64,000 nt of DNA from UBA4615 sp046046245 (GCA_046046245.1 JBJOKE010000028.1:1-64000); one strand, 5' to 3'; shown: positions 43,989-54,650, numbered from the stretch's first letter. A program made the numbers and translations. Notes: generated by a model not told the origin, from the letters alone.

Positions 43989-44735
43989 GTGAACACCATC
44001 GACCTGAAGGACCGCTGCGCGGTCGTCACCGGCGGCGCCGCCGGCATCGGCCTCGCCATCGCGCAGCGCTTCGCGGCCAGCGGCGCGCGGGTCGCGCTGT
44101 GGGACATGAACGAGGCGGCGGCGAAGGCCGCGGCCGCCTCGCTGGGCGAGGGCCACCTCGGCCTGGCGGTGGACGTGGCCGACGAGCACTCCGTGCAGCG
44201 CGCGACCGACGCGACCGCCGCCGCGTTCGGCCGGATCGACGCGCTGGTCTGCAGCGCGGGCATCACCGGCCCGAACACCACGACCTGGGAGTACCCCACC
44301 GACGCGTGGCGCAAGGTGTTCGACGTGAACGTGCACGGCGTCTTCTACTGCAACCGCGCGGTGGTGAAGAAGATGCTCGAGCGCGACTACGGTCGCGTGA
44401 TCAACATCGCGTCGATCGCCGGCAAGGACGGCAACCCGAACGCGCCGGCCTACTCGGCGTCGAAGGCCGCGGTCATCGGCCTGACGAAGTCGATCGGCAA
44501 GGAGACCGCGAAGACGGGCGTGCGGGTCAACTGCATCACGCCGGCCGCGGTGAAGACCGCGATCTTCGACCAGATGACGCAGCAGCACATCGACTTCATG
44601 CTGTCGAAGATCCCGATGGGGCGCTTCGGCCTGGTGGAGGAGATCGCGGCGATGGTCGCGTGGCTGGCGAGCGAGGAGTGCTCGTTCACCACCGGCGCGG
44701 TCTTCGACCTGTCCGGCGGGCGGGCGGTCTACTGA
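43989..44735 (+). CDS. SDR-family oxidoreductase
   Basis: A 248-residue dehydrogenase starting at GTG after AGGAG. Motifs are TGGAAGIG (residues 14-21), D39 for NAD preference, CSAGI (88-92), and catalytic S142, Y155 and K159 (YSASK). SFTTGAVFDLSGGRAVY at the end is typical of FabG-like sugar dehydrogenases. It likely oxidises a hydroxyl created or exposed in this pathway. The next start overlaps its stop by 1 bp (TGATG). Confidence 0.9.
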   Translation: MNTIDLKDRCAVVTGGAAGIGLAIAQRFAASGARVALWDMNEAAAKAAAASLGEGHLGLAVDVADEHSVQRATDATAAAFGRIDALVCSAGITGPNTTTWEYPTDAWRKVFDVNVHGVFYCNRAVVKKMLERDYGRVINIASIAGKDGNPNAPAYSASKAAVIGLTKSIGKETAKTGVRVNCITPAAVKTAIFDQMTQQHIDFMLSKIPMGRFGLVEEIAAMVAWLASEECSFTTGAVFDLSGGRAVY

Positions 44736-45811
44736 TGGCCGCCGCGGACGGCGCCGCGTCGCCCCGGCACGATGCCGGCGCGCTCGTCGCGTTCGCGCAC
44801 GCGCTGCTTCGCGGTGCGGGGCTCGACGACGGGCTCGCCCGCGACGTGGCCGAGGTGCTGGTCGAGGGCGACCTGCTCGGCCACGATACCCACGGCCTCG
44901 CGCTGCTGGCCGGCTACCTCGGCGAGCTCGAGCGCGGGACGATGGCGAAGTCGGGCGATCCGGCGGTGATCGCCGCGCGCAGCGCGGTCGCGACCTGGGA
45001 CGGCCGCCGGCTGCCCGGTCCGGCGCTGGTCCGCCGCGCGATCGACTGGGCCGCGCCGAGGGCGCGCGAGCACGGCAGCGCCACCGTCGCCATCCGCCGC
45101 AGCCACCACATCGCCTGCCTCGCGGCCTACCTCGAGGCGCCGGTGCGCTCGGGTCTGATGGTCGAGGTCTACAGCTCGGATCCGGCGGTGGCCAGCGTCG
45201 CGCCCTTCGGCGGCACGCAGGCCGTGTTCACGCCGAACCCGGTCGCGGTGGGTTTCCCGACCTCGGGCGATCCGGTGCTGATCGACATCTCGGCGTCGAT
45301 CACCACCAACGGCATGAGCAACCGGCTGAAGGCGGCCGGGCGGCGCGGCGCGCACCCGTGGTGGCTGGATGCGGCCGGCCGGCCCTCGGACGACCCGGCG
45401 GTGCTGTTCACGCAACCGCCGGGCACCATCCTGCCGCTGGGCGGGCTCGACGCCGGCCACAAGGGCTACGGCCTCGCGCTGACCATCGAGGCGATGACCG
45501 GCGGCCTGTCGGGCCACGGTCGCGCCGATCCGGCCGAGGGCTGGGGCGCGACGGTCTGCGTGCGGGTGACCGACCCCGAGGCCTTCGCGGGTCTCGCGGC
45601 CTTCGACCGTCAGACCGACTGGATCGCGAATGCCTGCCGCACGTCGGCGCCGCGCGACCCGGCGAATCCGGTGCGGCTGCCGGGCGAGCGCGCGCTGGCG
45701 CGCAAGCGCGTGCAGCGTGCCGAGGGCGTCGCATTGCATCCGTCGATCCTGCCCGCGCTCGCGCCCTGGGCGTCGGAGCTCGGCGTGACGCCGCCTGCGG
45801 CGAACGGCTGA
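44735..45811 (+). CDS. LDH2/malate-lactate dehydrogenase family oxidoreductase
   Basis: A 358-residue enzyme of the YlbC/MdH family, unrelated to classic LDH. Family segments are GDLLGHDTHGLALLAGYL near residue 47, AIRRSHHIACLAAYLE near 113, FTPNPVAVGFPTSGDPVLIDISASITTNG near 166, and GGLDAGHKGYGLALTIEAMTGGLSG near 236. Members use NAD(P) to interconvert 2-hydroxy and 2-keto acids, often sugar-acid or sulfolactate type. It overlaps the SDR gene by 1 bp and precedes the Rieske gene by 7 bp, so all three are co-transcribed. Confidence 0.9.
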   Translation: MAAADGAASPRHDAGALVAFAHALLRGAGLDDGLARDVAEVLVEGDLLGHDTHGLALLAGYLGELERGTMAKSGDPAVIAARSAVATWDGRRLPGPALVRRAIDWAAPRAREHGSATVAIRRSHHIACLAAYLEAPVRSGLMVEVYSSDPAVASVAPFGGTQAVFTPNPVAVGFPTSGDPVLIDISASITTNGMSNRLKAAGRRGAHPWWLDAAGRPSDDPAVLFTQPPGTILPLGGLDAGHKGYGLALTIEAMTGGLSGHGRADPAEGWGATVCVRVTDPEAFAGLAAFDRQTDWIANACRTSAPRDPANPVRLPGERALARKRVQRAEGVALHPSILPALAPWASELGVTPPAANG

Positions 45812-45818
45812 CCCGTCG

Positions 45819-46844
45819 ATGCTGACGACGAAGCAGCCGGTGTTCCGGAAGTTCTGGCACGCGGTGATGCCGCTGTCGATGCTGACCGACGGACCCAGGC
45901 CCTTCACCCTGCTGGGCGAGCCGATCGTGCTGTTCCTCGACGAGGCCGGCGCGCCGGCCGCGCTCAAGGACCGCTGCTGTCACCGGACCGCGAAGCTGAG
46001 CAGGGGGTGGTGCGAGGGCGGCCGCCTGGTCTGCGGCTACCACGGCTGGACCTACGACCGCGGCGGTCGCGTGGTGCGGATCCCGCAGCACGAGCCGGGC
46101 CGCGCGATCCCGGACGACTACCGGACCACCGCCTACCGCTGCGTCGCCCGCTACGGCTACGCGTGGGTGGCGCTCGAGGATCCGATCGCGCCGATCCCCG
46201 AGGTGCCCGAGTTCGACGACCCGCGCTTCCGGACGATCTTCCAGTTCCACGAGGAATGGGCGACGAGCCCGCTGCGCGCGCTGGAGAACTCGTTCGACAA
46301 CGCGCACTTCAGCTTCGTCCACCGCGCGACCTTCGGCGTCGCCGCGCAGCCGAAGCCGAGCCGCTACGAGCTGGTGGAGCACGCCGGCGGCTTCCATGCC
46401 GAGACGGTGATCGACGCGGCCAACCCGCCGGCCTTCCGCCGCGTGAGCGGCGTCGACGATCCGGTCACCACGCGCCACATGCGCAACGCCTACTACCTGC
46501 CGTTCTCGCGGCGGCTCGACATCGAGTACCCGAGCGGCATCCGGCACGTGATCATCAACTGCTTCACGCCGATCGACGACGGCCGCATCCAGCTCGCGCA
46601 ATGGCTGTTCCGGAACGACACCGAGGCCGACTGCCCGGCGCAGCTGCTGATCGACTTCGACCACGTGATCACCCGCGAGGACAAGGCCATCCTCGAGTCG
46701 ACGGATCCGGACGCGCTGGTCGACACGCGGCGCCGCGGCGTGGAGTTCTCGATGGACAGCGACCGCCCCGGGATGCTGATCCGCAAGAAGCTGATGGAGC
46801 TGCTCGCCGCGCACGGCGAGTCCGAGGTGTTCCGCCAGGGGTGA
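45819..46844 (+). CDS. Rieske non-heme iron oxygenase, alpha-subunit type
   Basis: A 341-residue oxygenase. The Rieske [2Fe-2S] cluster is C53-x-H55 and C72-x2-H75. The mononuclear iron site is D160-N-A-H163-x4-H168 in ENSFDNAHFSFVH, with the electron-bridging aspartate present. Its length suits a homotrimeric three-component or O-demethylase-type (VanA-like) oxygenase. No reductase or ferredoxin gene is in the window, so its electron donor must be elsewhere. With the adjacent dehydrogenases it may demethylate or hydroxylate the imported substrate. Confidence 0.93.
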   Translation: MLTTKQPVFRKFWHAVMPLSMLTDGPRPFTLLGEPIVLFLDEAGAPAALKDRCCHRTAKLSRGWCEGGRLVCGYHGWTYDRGGRVVRIPQHEPGRAIPDDYRTTAYRCVARYGYAWVALEDPIAPIPEVPEFDDPRFRTIFQFHEEWATSPLRALENSFDNAHFSFVHRATFGVAAQPKPSRYELVEHAGGFHAETVIDAANPPAFRRVSGVDDPVTTRHMRNAYYLPFSRRLDIEYPSGIRHVIINCFTPIDDGRIQLAQWLFRNDTEADCPAQLLIDFDHVITREDKAILESTDPDALVDTRRRGVEFSMDSDRPGMLIRKKLMELLAAHGESEVFRQG

Positions 46845-46849
46845 GCCGA

Positions 46850-46855
46850 TATACT
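46850..46855 (+). promoter_or_regulatory. Possible -10 element (TATACT) before the second hydroxyacid dehydrogenase
   Basis: TATACT lies 34 bp before the GTG start, in the 44-bp gap after the Rieske gene. It matches five of six -10 bases, but no clear -35 is seen. Confidence 0.4.
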
Positions 46856-46888
46856 GCGGCCCCCCAGGAGAACGACCCGGAGACCCCC

Positions 46889-47824
46889 GTGACGCAGCCC
46901 GTCCTGCTGATGACCGCCTTGCACGAGGCCACCCAGCGCGAACTGGAATCGACCTGGCAGGTCCACCGCCACTGGGAGGCGGCCGACAGGCCGGCGCTGC
47001 TCGCGTCGCTCGCCGACACCTGCGAGGTGGTGGTCACCTCCGGCGGACGCGGCTGCGAGGCGGCGGTGATGGACGCGCTGCCGAAGCTGAAGCTGGTCTC
47101 GTGCTTCGGCGTGGGCGTCGACGCGATCGACGTGAAGCACGCGAGGTCCAGGGGCATCGCGGTCACCAACACGCCCGACGTGCTGACCGACGACGTCGCC
47201 GACCTCGCGGTCGCGCTGATGCTCGCGTCGCTGCGGCAGGTGGTCGCGGCCGACCGCTGGGTCCGCGACGGCTCGTGGGTGAAGCGCGGCACGATGCCGC
47301 TGACCACCGCGGTCGCGAAGCGCAAGGTCGGCATCATCGGGCTGGGCCGCATCGGCCATGCGATCGCGACGCGCTGCGCGGCCTTCGGCACCGAGATCGG
47401 CTACCACGGCCCGAACCGCAAGCCGGTCGACTGGGCCTACCACGCCGATCCGGTCGAGATGGCCCGCTGGGCCGACGTGGTGATCGCCGCCTGCCCGGGC
47501 GGCGCGGCCACGAAGGGCATCGTCTCGCGCGCGGTGCTCGAGGCGATCGGGCCGACGGGGCACTTCGTCAACATCGCCCGCGGCTCGGTCGTCGACCAGC
47601 CGGCGATGGTCGAGCTGCTGCGCTCGGGCGCGCTCGGCGGCGCGGCGCTCGACGTGTTCGACGACGAGCCGAACGTGCCGCAGGCGCTGATCGACGTGCC
47701 GCACGTGGTGCTGCAGCCGCACCACGCGAGCGGCACGAACGAGACGCGCACCGCGATGGGGCGTCTGACGCTCGACAACGTCGCCGCGCACTTCGCCGGC
47801 CGGGCGCTGCTGACGCCGGTCTGA
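46889..47824 (+). CDS. 2-hydroxyacid dehydrogenase (hydroxypyruvate/glyoxylate reductase type)
   Basis: A 311-residue enzyme starting at GTG after GGAGA. The NAD motif is VGIIGLGRIGHAIA near residue 149, and the catalytic Arg is in VNIARGSVVDQ near 228. Glu in DVFDDEPNVP and His in LQPHHASGTNETR follow. It resembles the hydroxyphenylpyruvate/hydroxypyruvate reductase group. It is the last + strand gene of this catabolic cluster. Confidence 0.88.
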   Translation: MTQPVLLMTALHEATQRELESTWQVHRHWEAADRPALLASLADTCEVVVTSGGRGCEAAVMDALPKLKLVSCFGVGVDAIDVKHARSRGIAVTNTPDVLTDDVADLAVALMLASLRQVVAADRWVRDGSWVKRGTMPLTTAVAKRKVGIIGLGRIGHAIATRCAAFGTEIGYHGPNRKPVDWAYHADPVEMARWADVVIAACPGGAATKGIVSRAVLEAIGPTGHFVNIARGSVVDQPAMVELLRSGALGGAALDVFDDEPNVPQALIDVPHVVLQPHHASGTNETRTAMGRLTLDNVAAHFAGRALLTPV

Positions 47825-47830
47825 GACGGA

Positions 47831-47846
47831 GGGGCCCCGAGGCCCC
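47831..47846. terminator. Hairpin between convergent hydroxyacid dehydrogenase and rppH genes
   Basis: GGGGCC and GGCCCC form a 6-bp stem around CCGA, just after the + strand stop and near the rppH stop. There is no T tract, so this is only a weak terminator candidate. Confidence 0.35.
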
Positions 47847-47871
47847 GGGGTGCGTACCGGGCGGACCCGGC

Positions 47872-48636
47872 TCAGCGGCGGTCCGCGTCGCGACCCGATT
47901 CGGTCTCGCCGGCGGTCCGACCGTCGCCGGCCGCGCCGTCGTGCAGCGCGGCCGGCCCGTGCGCCGCCGCCCGAGGATCGGGCCGCAGCACCGGGTCCGG
48001 ATGCAGCATGGGCTCGGCCGGCACGACCGCCTCGGTCGGATGCCCGGTCGGCCCGGCGCCGCCGGCACCGACGCCCTGCCCACGCCCGTCGCCGTCGCGG
48101 CCCTCGACCCGCTGGCCGCGGTGCCGCGCGTGCTGCCGCAGGAACCGCGAGGGCTCGTGCGGCCGGCCGAACAGCAGCTTCGACAGCTCGGTGAGCGCCG
48201 CCTGGTAGACCCCGCGCTTGAACTCGATCACCGTCTCGAGCGGGATCCAGTAGTCGTGCCAGCGCCAGGCGTCGAACTCGGGGTGCTCGGTCGCGCGCAG
48301 GCAGACGTCGCTGTCCTTGCCCACCAGCCGCAGCAGGAACCAGATCTGCTTCTGGCCGCGGTAGTGGCCGCGCCACTCGCGGCGCACCCAGTTCTGCGGC
48401 ACGTCGTAGCGGAGCCAGTCGCGGGTGCGACCGATGATGCGGACGTGCTCGGGCCGCAGCCCGACCTCCTCGTGGAGCTCGCGGTACATCGCCTGCTCGG
48501 GCGTCTCGCCGCGGTGGATGCCACCCTGCGGGAACTGCCACGAGTGCTCGCGGATCCGCTTGCCCCAGAAGACCTCGTTGCGCGGGTTCACCAGGATGAT
48601 GCCGACGTTAGGGCGGTAGCCGTCCTTGTCCAGCAT
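47872..48636 (-). CDS. rppH: RNA pyrophosphohydrolase (RppH/NudH)
   Basis: A 254-residue protein with the RppH start MLDKDGYRPNVGIILVNPRNEVFWGKR and a perfect Nudix box at residues 38-60 (G38-x5-E44-x7-R52-E-L-x-E56-E57-x-G59). SWQFPQGGI and the QKQIWFLLRLVG segment are diagnostic of RppH. It removes pyrophosphate from mRNA 5' ends and triggers decay. Residues beyond ~165 form a long Gly/Pro/His/Arg-rich disordered tail absent from E. coli RppH (176 residues). It is divergent from proS, a common arrangement in Burkholderiales. Confidence 0.95.
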   Translation of the reverse strand: MLDKDGYRPNVGIILVNPRNEVFWGKRIREHSWQFPQGGIHRGETPEQAMYRELHEEVGLRPEHVRIIGRTRDWLRYDVPQNWVRREWRGHYRGQKQIWFLLRLVGKDSDVCLRATEHPEFDAWRWHDYWIPLETVIEFKRGVYQAALTELSKLLFGRPHEPSRFLRQHARHRGQRVEGRDGDGRGQGVGAGGAGPTGHPTEAVVPAEPMLHPDPVLRPDPRAAAHGPAALHDGAAGDGRTAGETESGRDADRR

Positions 48637-48667
48637 GGGCCAGCCTCGAATCCTGAAAGTTGCGGCG

Positions 48668-48673
48668 ATTATA
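48668..48673 (-). promoter_or_regulatory. Consensus -10 (TATAAT) for rppH
   Basis: A perfect TATAAT read on the - strand lies 32 bp upstream of the rppH ATG, in an otherwise GC-rich gap. A clear -35 is not visible. Confidence 0.6.
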
Positions 48674-48770
48674 TCGACGCGACCCGCGCCGCCCGTCTAC
48701 GACCGTGCGCCGCGCTCGGTGTCCGTCGCGGCCCGACGGACCCGCCGGCGGGCGGGGCGGACCGATCCCG

Positions 48771-48776
48771 TAGAAT
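48771..48776 (+). promoter_or_regulatory. -10 element (TAGAAT) for proS
   Basis: TAGAAT lies 51 bp upstream of the proS ATG at 48827. This gives a leader of roughly 40 nt. No clear -35 is visible. Confidence 0.5.
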
Positions 48777-48826
48777 CCGCCGATCCGCCCGCCCCGGGCG
48801 CGCCCGCGCGCGCCGCACCGCACCCC

Positions 48827-50604
<1,778 letters not shown>

Positions 50605-50611
<7 letters not shown>

Positions 50612-51348
50612 GCGAGCAACGACGGAACACGACGGCGGAACGGGCGCGGTGGCGGGCCACCGGGGCCGTCCTCGCGACGGCGCTCGCGCTCGTGGCGGGC
50701 CTCGGCCTGGCCGCGGCGCCGCGCGCCGCGCACGCGGGCGCCCAGCTCTACGAGCCGCTGTCGGACTCGGTCCGCTCGGCGCTCGCCGCCGCGCTGCTCG
50801 ACCGCTCGGCCCCGGAGCCTCGCTACGCGTCGGCGATGGAGCGCGCGGACTGGCTGGCCGAGATGGCCGTTCGCCTGCCGGTGCGGCACAAGCCCACCCA
50901 TCGCGAGCGCCACGAGTTCCTGCAGATGGTCCGCTACGAGGCGCAGCGCGCCGGACTGGACCCGCACCTCGTGCTGGGGCTGATCCAGGTCGAGAGCGGC
51001 TTCCGGCGGCATGCGATCTCGTCGGCCGGCGCCCGGGGCTACATGCAGGTGATGCCGTTCTGGTCGCGGCTGATCGGCGACGGCGAACCGTCAGGGCTCT
51101 TCGACGCCCGGACCAACCTGCGCTACGGCTGCGTGATCCTGCGCCACTACCTCGACATCGAGCGCGGCGACCTGTTCCGGGCGCTGGGCCGCTACAACGG
51201 CAGCCTCGGGCGGCCGGAGTATCCGGACATGGTGCTGGCCGCGTGGAAGCGCTGGGAATACAAGTCGGTGCCGACCCTCACGCAGGTGTCGGCGCCGGCG
51301 GGCACGCCGGGGCCTGCGCCGGCCGGGCTGCCCGCCTCGGTCCGCTGA
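50605..51348 (+). CDS. Lytic transglycosylase (SLT family 1)
   Basis: A 247-residue precursor. I use GTG 50605, which overlaps the proS stop; its ribosome site is poorly spaced, so the start is uncertain. A signal peptide (GAVLATALALVAGLGLAAAPRAAHAG) precedes the SLT domain. The catalytic Glu is in GLIQVESGFRRHAISSAGARGYMQVMPFW near residue 132, and NLRYGCVILRHYLD and ALGRYNGSLGRPEYPDMV complete the fold. It cleaves peptidoglycan glycan strands in the periplasm. It commonly follows proS in Betaproteobacteria. Confidence 0.92.
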
Positions 51349-51376
51349 CCGGCGCGTCGGCGTGCCGCGCCGACGC

Positions 51377-52600
51377 ATGACCGATCCCGCCCGCCTCGCC
51401 GCCCGCCGCGCACTGGGCTCGGGCATGGCCGCGCTGGTCGCGGTGATGGGCGTGGGGCGCTTCGTCTACACCCCGATCCTGCCGGAGATGCTCGCCGAGG
51501 GTGCGCTGTCGCTGCCCGTGGCCGGCTGGATCGCGGCCGCGAACTTCGCGGGCTACCTCGGCGGCGCGCTCGCCGCGTCGCGGGTGCGGTCGCGGGCGTG
51601 GCAGGTCGCCTGGGCCCGCGCGGGGCTCGCGGCCTCGATCCTCGCACTCGCCGCGATGGCGCTCGCCGACGGCGTCGGCGCCTGGATGGCGGTGCGCTGC
51701 GTGGCCGGCGCCGCCAGCGCGTTCGCCCTGGTGTTCGTGTCGGCGATCGTCATCGAGCGGCTCGCCGAGGCCGGGCGCGCCGACCGCACCATCTGGCTCT
51801 ACGGCGGCGTGGGCATCGGCATCGCCGCGTCCGCGCTCACGGTGCTGGCGACGGTGGCCGCGGGCGGCGCGTGGCGCACGCTGTGGGCCGCGTCGGCGCT
51901 GCTCGCGACACCGTTCGCGGTGCTCGCGTGGCGGGCGGTGGGGGAGGGCGGGTCACGGGAGGCGTCGGAGCCGGTCGCCGTGTCGACGCTCGCGTCCGCG
52001 CCGGCATCGCCGGCATCGCCGCCATCGCCGCCATCGCCGCCATCGACTCCCGCCCCGCGCGCCTACCGCGCCGCCGTCCTCGCCTACGGGCTCTTCGGCC
52101 TCGGCTACGTGATCCATGCGACCTACCTGCCCGCGATGGTCCGGGCGGCCGGCTACGCCGCGTCCTCGGCCTCCTGGGTCTGGGTGCTGGTGGGCGTGTC
52201 CACGCTGCCGGCGATCGCCGCGTGGCGGGTCGTCGCGCGCCGGTACGGGCAGCGCGCGGCGATCGTCGGCTGCTACGCGCTCGAGGGCACGACCGCGCTG
52301 CTGCCGATGGGCTGGCCCGACTCGATCGCGGTCGCCGCGATCGCGGGCGTCGGGCTGGGGGCGACGATGGCGCCGGTGTCCGGCCTCGCGCTGCCCTTCG
52401 CGCGCGCGCTCGACGCCGGCGGCGGTGCCCGCACGATCGGCGTGATGACCGCGTCGTTCGGCGCGGGGCAGATCGCCGGGCCGGTGATCGCCGCCTACCT
52501 CGCCGAGCGCACCGGCTTCGGCGGGCCGTCGGCGCTCGCGTGCGCGGCGCTGCTCGCGGCGGCGGCGATCATGGTGCCGCGACGCGACGCCGGGCGCTGA
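51377..52600 (+). CDS. YbfB/YjiJ-family MFS transporter
   Basis: A 407-residue protein with 12 predicted helices. The N-terminal signature GMAALVAVMGVGRFVYTPILPEML near residue 18 is typical of YbfB/YjiJ transporters, whose substrates are unknown. The loop between helices 6 and 7 contains five tandem three-residue units (PAS/PPS) encoded by a 9-bp repeat. ATG 51377 is chosen because the family motif follows directly. It converges on the response-regulator gene with 9 bp between the stops. Confidence 0.88.
   Translation: MTDPARLAARRALGSGMAALVAVMGVGRFVYTPILPEMLAEGALSLPVAGWIAAANFAGYLGGALAASRVRSRAWQVAWARAGLAASILALAAMALADGVGAWMAVRCVAGAASAFALVFVSAIVIERLAEAGRADRTIWLYGGVGIGIAASALTVLATVAAGGAWRTLWAASALLATPFAVLAWRAVGEGGSREASEPVAVSTLASAPASPASPPSPPSPPSTPAPRAYRAAVLAYGLFGLGYVIHATYLPAMVRAAGYAASSASWVWVLVGVSTLPAIAAWRVVARRYGQRAAIVGCYALEGTTALLPMGWPDSIAVAAIAGVGLGATMAPVSGLALPFARALDAGGGARTIGVMTASFGAGQIAGPVIAAYLAERTGFGGPSALACAALLAAAAIMVPRRDAGR
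52001..52045 (+). repeat. Five tandem 9-bp units inside the MFS gene
   Basis: Units read CCGGCATCG twice, then CCGCCATCG three times. They encode PAS-PAS-PPS-PPS-PPS at residues 209-223, in the central cytoplasmic loop. Copy-number change by slippage would keep the frame. Confidence 0.85.
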
Positions 52601-52609
52601 GCTCGAGGC

Positions 52610-53251
52610 TCAGTCGATCGTGGTCCAGCCGCGGGCGACCGCGAGCTTCAGCATCTCGCTCTGCGAATCGATGCCGAGCTTGCGGCGCAGCCGCAATCGG
52701 TGCGTCTCGACGGTCCGCGTGCTGATGTCGAGCGCGCGCGCCACCGCCTTGTTCGAGCGGCCGTGCGCGAGCATCAGCAGGATCTCGCGCTCGCGCGGCG
52801 TCAGGTCGTCGGCCGCCGGCCGGGCCTGCAGCAGTGCCTTCGCGACGCCCGCGCTGTAGTAGGTGCCGCCGGCCACGACCGCGTCGATCGCCGCGATCAG
52901 CTCGTGCACCGACGCGTCCTTCAGCACGTAGCCGCGGGCACCCGCGCGGGCGGCGCTCACCACGTACTCGTCCTGGTCGTACATCGACAGCATCAGCACC
53001 GCGACCCCGGGCGCCTGCTCGGCGAGCAGGGTCGCGAGCCGGATGCCGGTCATGTCCCGCATGCCGACGTCGAGCAGCACGAGGTCGGGGCGCAGCGCGA
53101 GCGCAAGCGCCAGGCCGCGTTCGCCCGACTCGGCCTCGCCGACCACGCGCAGCCGCGGCAGCGCCTCGAGACGCGCGCGCAGCCCTTCTCGGACCAGCGC
53201 ATGGTCGTCGACGAGCAGCAGCCGCACGGCGGACGGGATCGGGTCGTGCAT
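52610..53251 (-). CDS. NarL/FixJ-family response regulator
   Basis: A 213-residue regulator. The receiver has acidic D15-D16, phosphoacceptor D61 (LLDVGMRDMTG) and K111 in GYVLKDAS. The LuxR helix-turn-helix is at ~150-205 (LTPREREILLMLAHGRSNKAVARALDISTRTVETHRLRLRRKLGI). It is 19 bp downstream of the histidine kinase gene, so they form a pair. Probable targets are the adjacent TRAP genes. Confidence 0.95.
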   Translation of the reverse strand: MHDPIPSAVRLLLVDDHALVREGLRARLEALPRLRVVGEAESGERGLALALALRPDLVLLDVGMRDMTGIRLATLLAEQAPGVAVLMLSMYDQDEYVVSAARAGARGYVLKDASVHELIAAIDAVVAGGTYYSAGVAKALLQARPAADDLTPREREILLMLAHGRSNKAVARALDISTRTVETHRLRLRRKLGIDSQSEMLKLAVARGWTTID

Positions 53252-53270
53252 GGGGATCGTCGCCCGGCCC

Positions 53271-54650
53271 TCAGGCAGCCGGCACGGTCGCGCGCAGCTC
53301 GGTGCCGCCGGGCCCGGACGACAGGTGCAGTTCGCCGCCCGCGTGCTCGACACGCTCGCGGATGTTGCGCAGCCCGATGCCTTCGCCGCCCTCGCCGCCG
53401 GCGCGCTCGACGCGCGCGATCTCGAAGCCCACGCCGTCGTCGACGATCGCCACGCTCGCGCTGCGGCGGTCGCAGGAGAGCAGGATCTCGACACGTCGCG
53501 CGCGCGAGTGGCGCTCGACGTTCGCGAGCGCCTCCTGCGCGATGCGGAACAGCGTCACCGCCCGCGGGTCGGACTCGCCCGGCCGCGTGCCGCGGTCGCT
53601 CCACGGCGGCTCGCCCTCGGCTCGGAAGGTCGCGACGATGCCGGTACGCGCGCCGAACTCCTTGGCCGACTGCTCGAGCGCGGTCGCGAGCCCGAGGTCG
53701 TCGAGCGCGCTCGGGCGCAGCGCGTGCGAGATCCGCCGCACCTCGGCGATCGCGGCACCCAGGCCGGCCAGCTCGCGCGCCATGCTGCGCACCGGCTCGG
53801 CGCCCGGCGTCGCGAGCCGATGGTCGACCAGCTCGAACTGGTACTTCAGCGACACCAGCAGCTGGCTCAGTCCGTCGTGCAGCTCGCGCGAGACGCGCGC
53901 CCGCTCGGCCTCCTGCGAGGTGACGATGCGCTGCGCGAGCGCGCGCAGCTGGCCGTCGGCGATCCGGCGATCGCGCAGGTTCAGCAGCAGGCCGCCGGCC
54001 GACACCACCCCCACCGACAGCGCCGCGACCGCGGCCAGGATGCGCATCGTCGAGCGGATGTTCGCGGCGACCTCGTCGCGCAGCGACTGCAGCGCCGACT
54101 CGACGTCGTCCATGTAGATGCCGGTGCCGACCATCCAGCCCCAGCGCTCGAGCTGCACCGCGTAGCCGAGCTTCGGCGCGACGCTGCCGGTCGACGGCTT
54201 CTCCCACAGGTAGCGCTGGTAGCCGCCGCCCTCGCGGGCCCGCGCCACCAGCTCGCGGATCACGTGAACGCCGTTCGCGTCGACCAGGTCCCACTTGTTC
54301 TCGCCGACGATCTGCGGCATGCGCGGATGCATCAGGTTGCGGCCCTCGAAGTCGTAGACGAAGAAGTAGCCGTCCTCGCCGAAGCCGAGCCCGGCGAGGA
54401 TCGAGCGCGCCTCGGTCTTCGCGGCATCGTCGTCGCGGCCGGCCTGGTAGAGCGGCGCGATCGCGTCGAGCGCGAGCTCGACGTAGTGGGCGAGCTCGGC
54501 CCGGCGCGCGACCAGCAGCCGTTCCTCGAGCACGCGCGCCTGCTCGTCGGCGAGCCGGTCGGCCTTCCACCAGATCACGGTCGCCACCGTCGCGAGCGCG
54601 GCGAGCAGCGGGATCAGTGCGAGGACGACGAGCCGGAGTCTGGGGCGCAT
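53271..54650 (-). CDS. Cache-domain sensor histidine kinase (NarX/DegS-type HisKA_3)
   Basis: A 459-residue kinase from the ATG at 54650 (MRPRLRLVVLALIPLL); an ATG at 54683 would add 11 residues. Transmembrane helix 1 (~5-27) is followed by a periplasmic single-Cache domain (~30-185; GFGEDGYFFVYDFEGRNLMHP, GYVQLERWGWMVGTGIY-like segments). Helix 2 is at ~195-217. The HisKA_3 H-box contains H258 (RELHDGLSQLL), followed by an ATPase domain (IAQEALANVERHSRA, DDGVGF, GIGLRNIRER). sCache domains often sense small organic acids, which suits the neighbouring TRAP system. Confidence 0.93.
   Translation of the reverse strand: MRPRLRLVVLALIPLLAALATVATVIWWKADRLADEQARVLEERLLVARRAELAHYVELALDAIAPLYQAGRDDDAAKTEARSILAGLGFGEDGYFFVYDFEGRNLMHPRMPQIVGENKWDLVDANGVHVIRELVARAREGGGYQRYLWEKPSTGSVAPKLGYAVQLERWGWMVGTGIYMDDVESALQSLRDEVAANIRSTMRILAAVAALSVGVVSAGGLLLNLRDRRIADGQLRALAQRIVTSQEAERARVSRELHDGLSQLLVSLKYQFELVDHRLATPGAEPVRSMARELAGLGAAIAEVRRISHALRPSALDDLGLATALEQSAKEFGARTGIVATFRAEGEPPWSDRGTRPGESDPRAVTLFRIAQEALANVERHSRARRVEILLSCDRRSASVAIVDDGVGFEIARVERAGGEGGEGIGLRNIRERVEHAGGELHLSSGPGGTELRATVPAA

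Noticed and set aside
47825..48826. Mobile element or horizontal transfer near rppH-proS
   Set aside because: Gene content and composition match a conserved core block, and no terminal repeats or transposase are seen.
52001..52045. CRISPR-like array
   Set aside because: The units are contiguous 9-mers without spacers and lie in frame inside a transporter gene.
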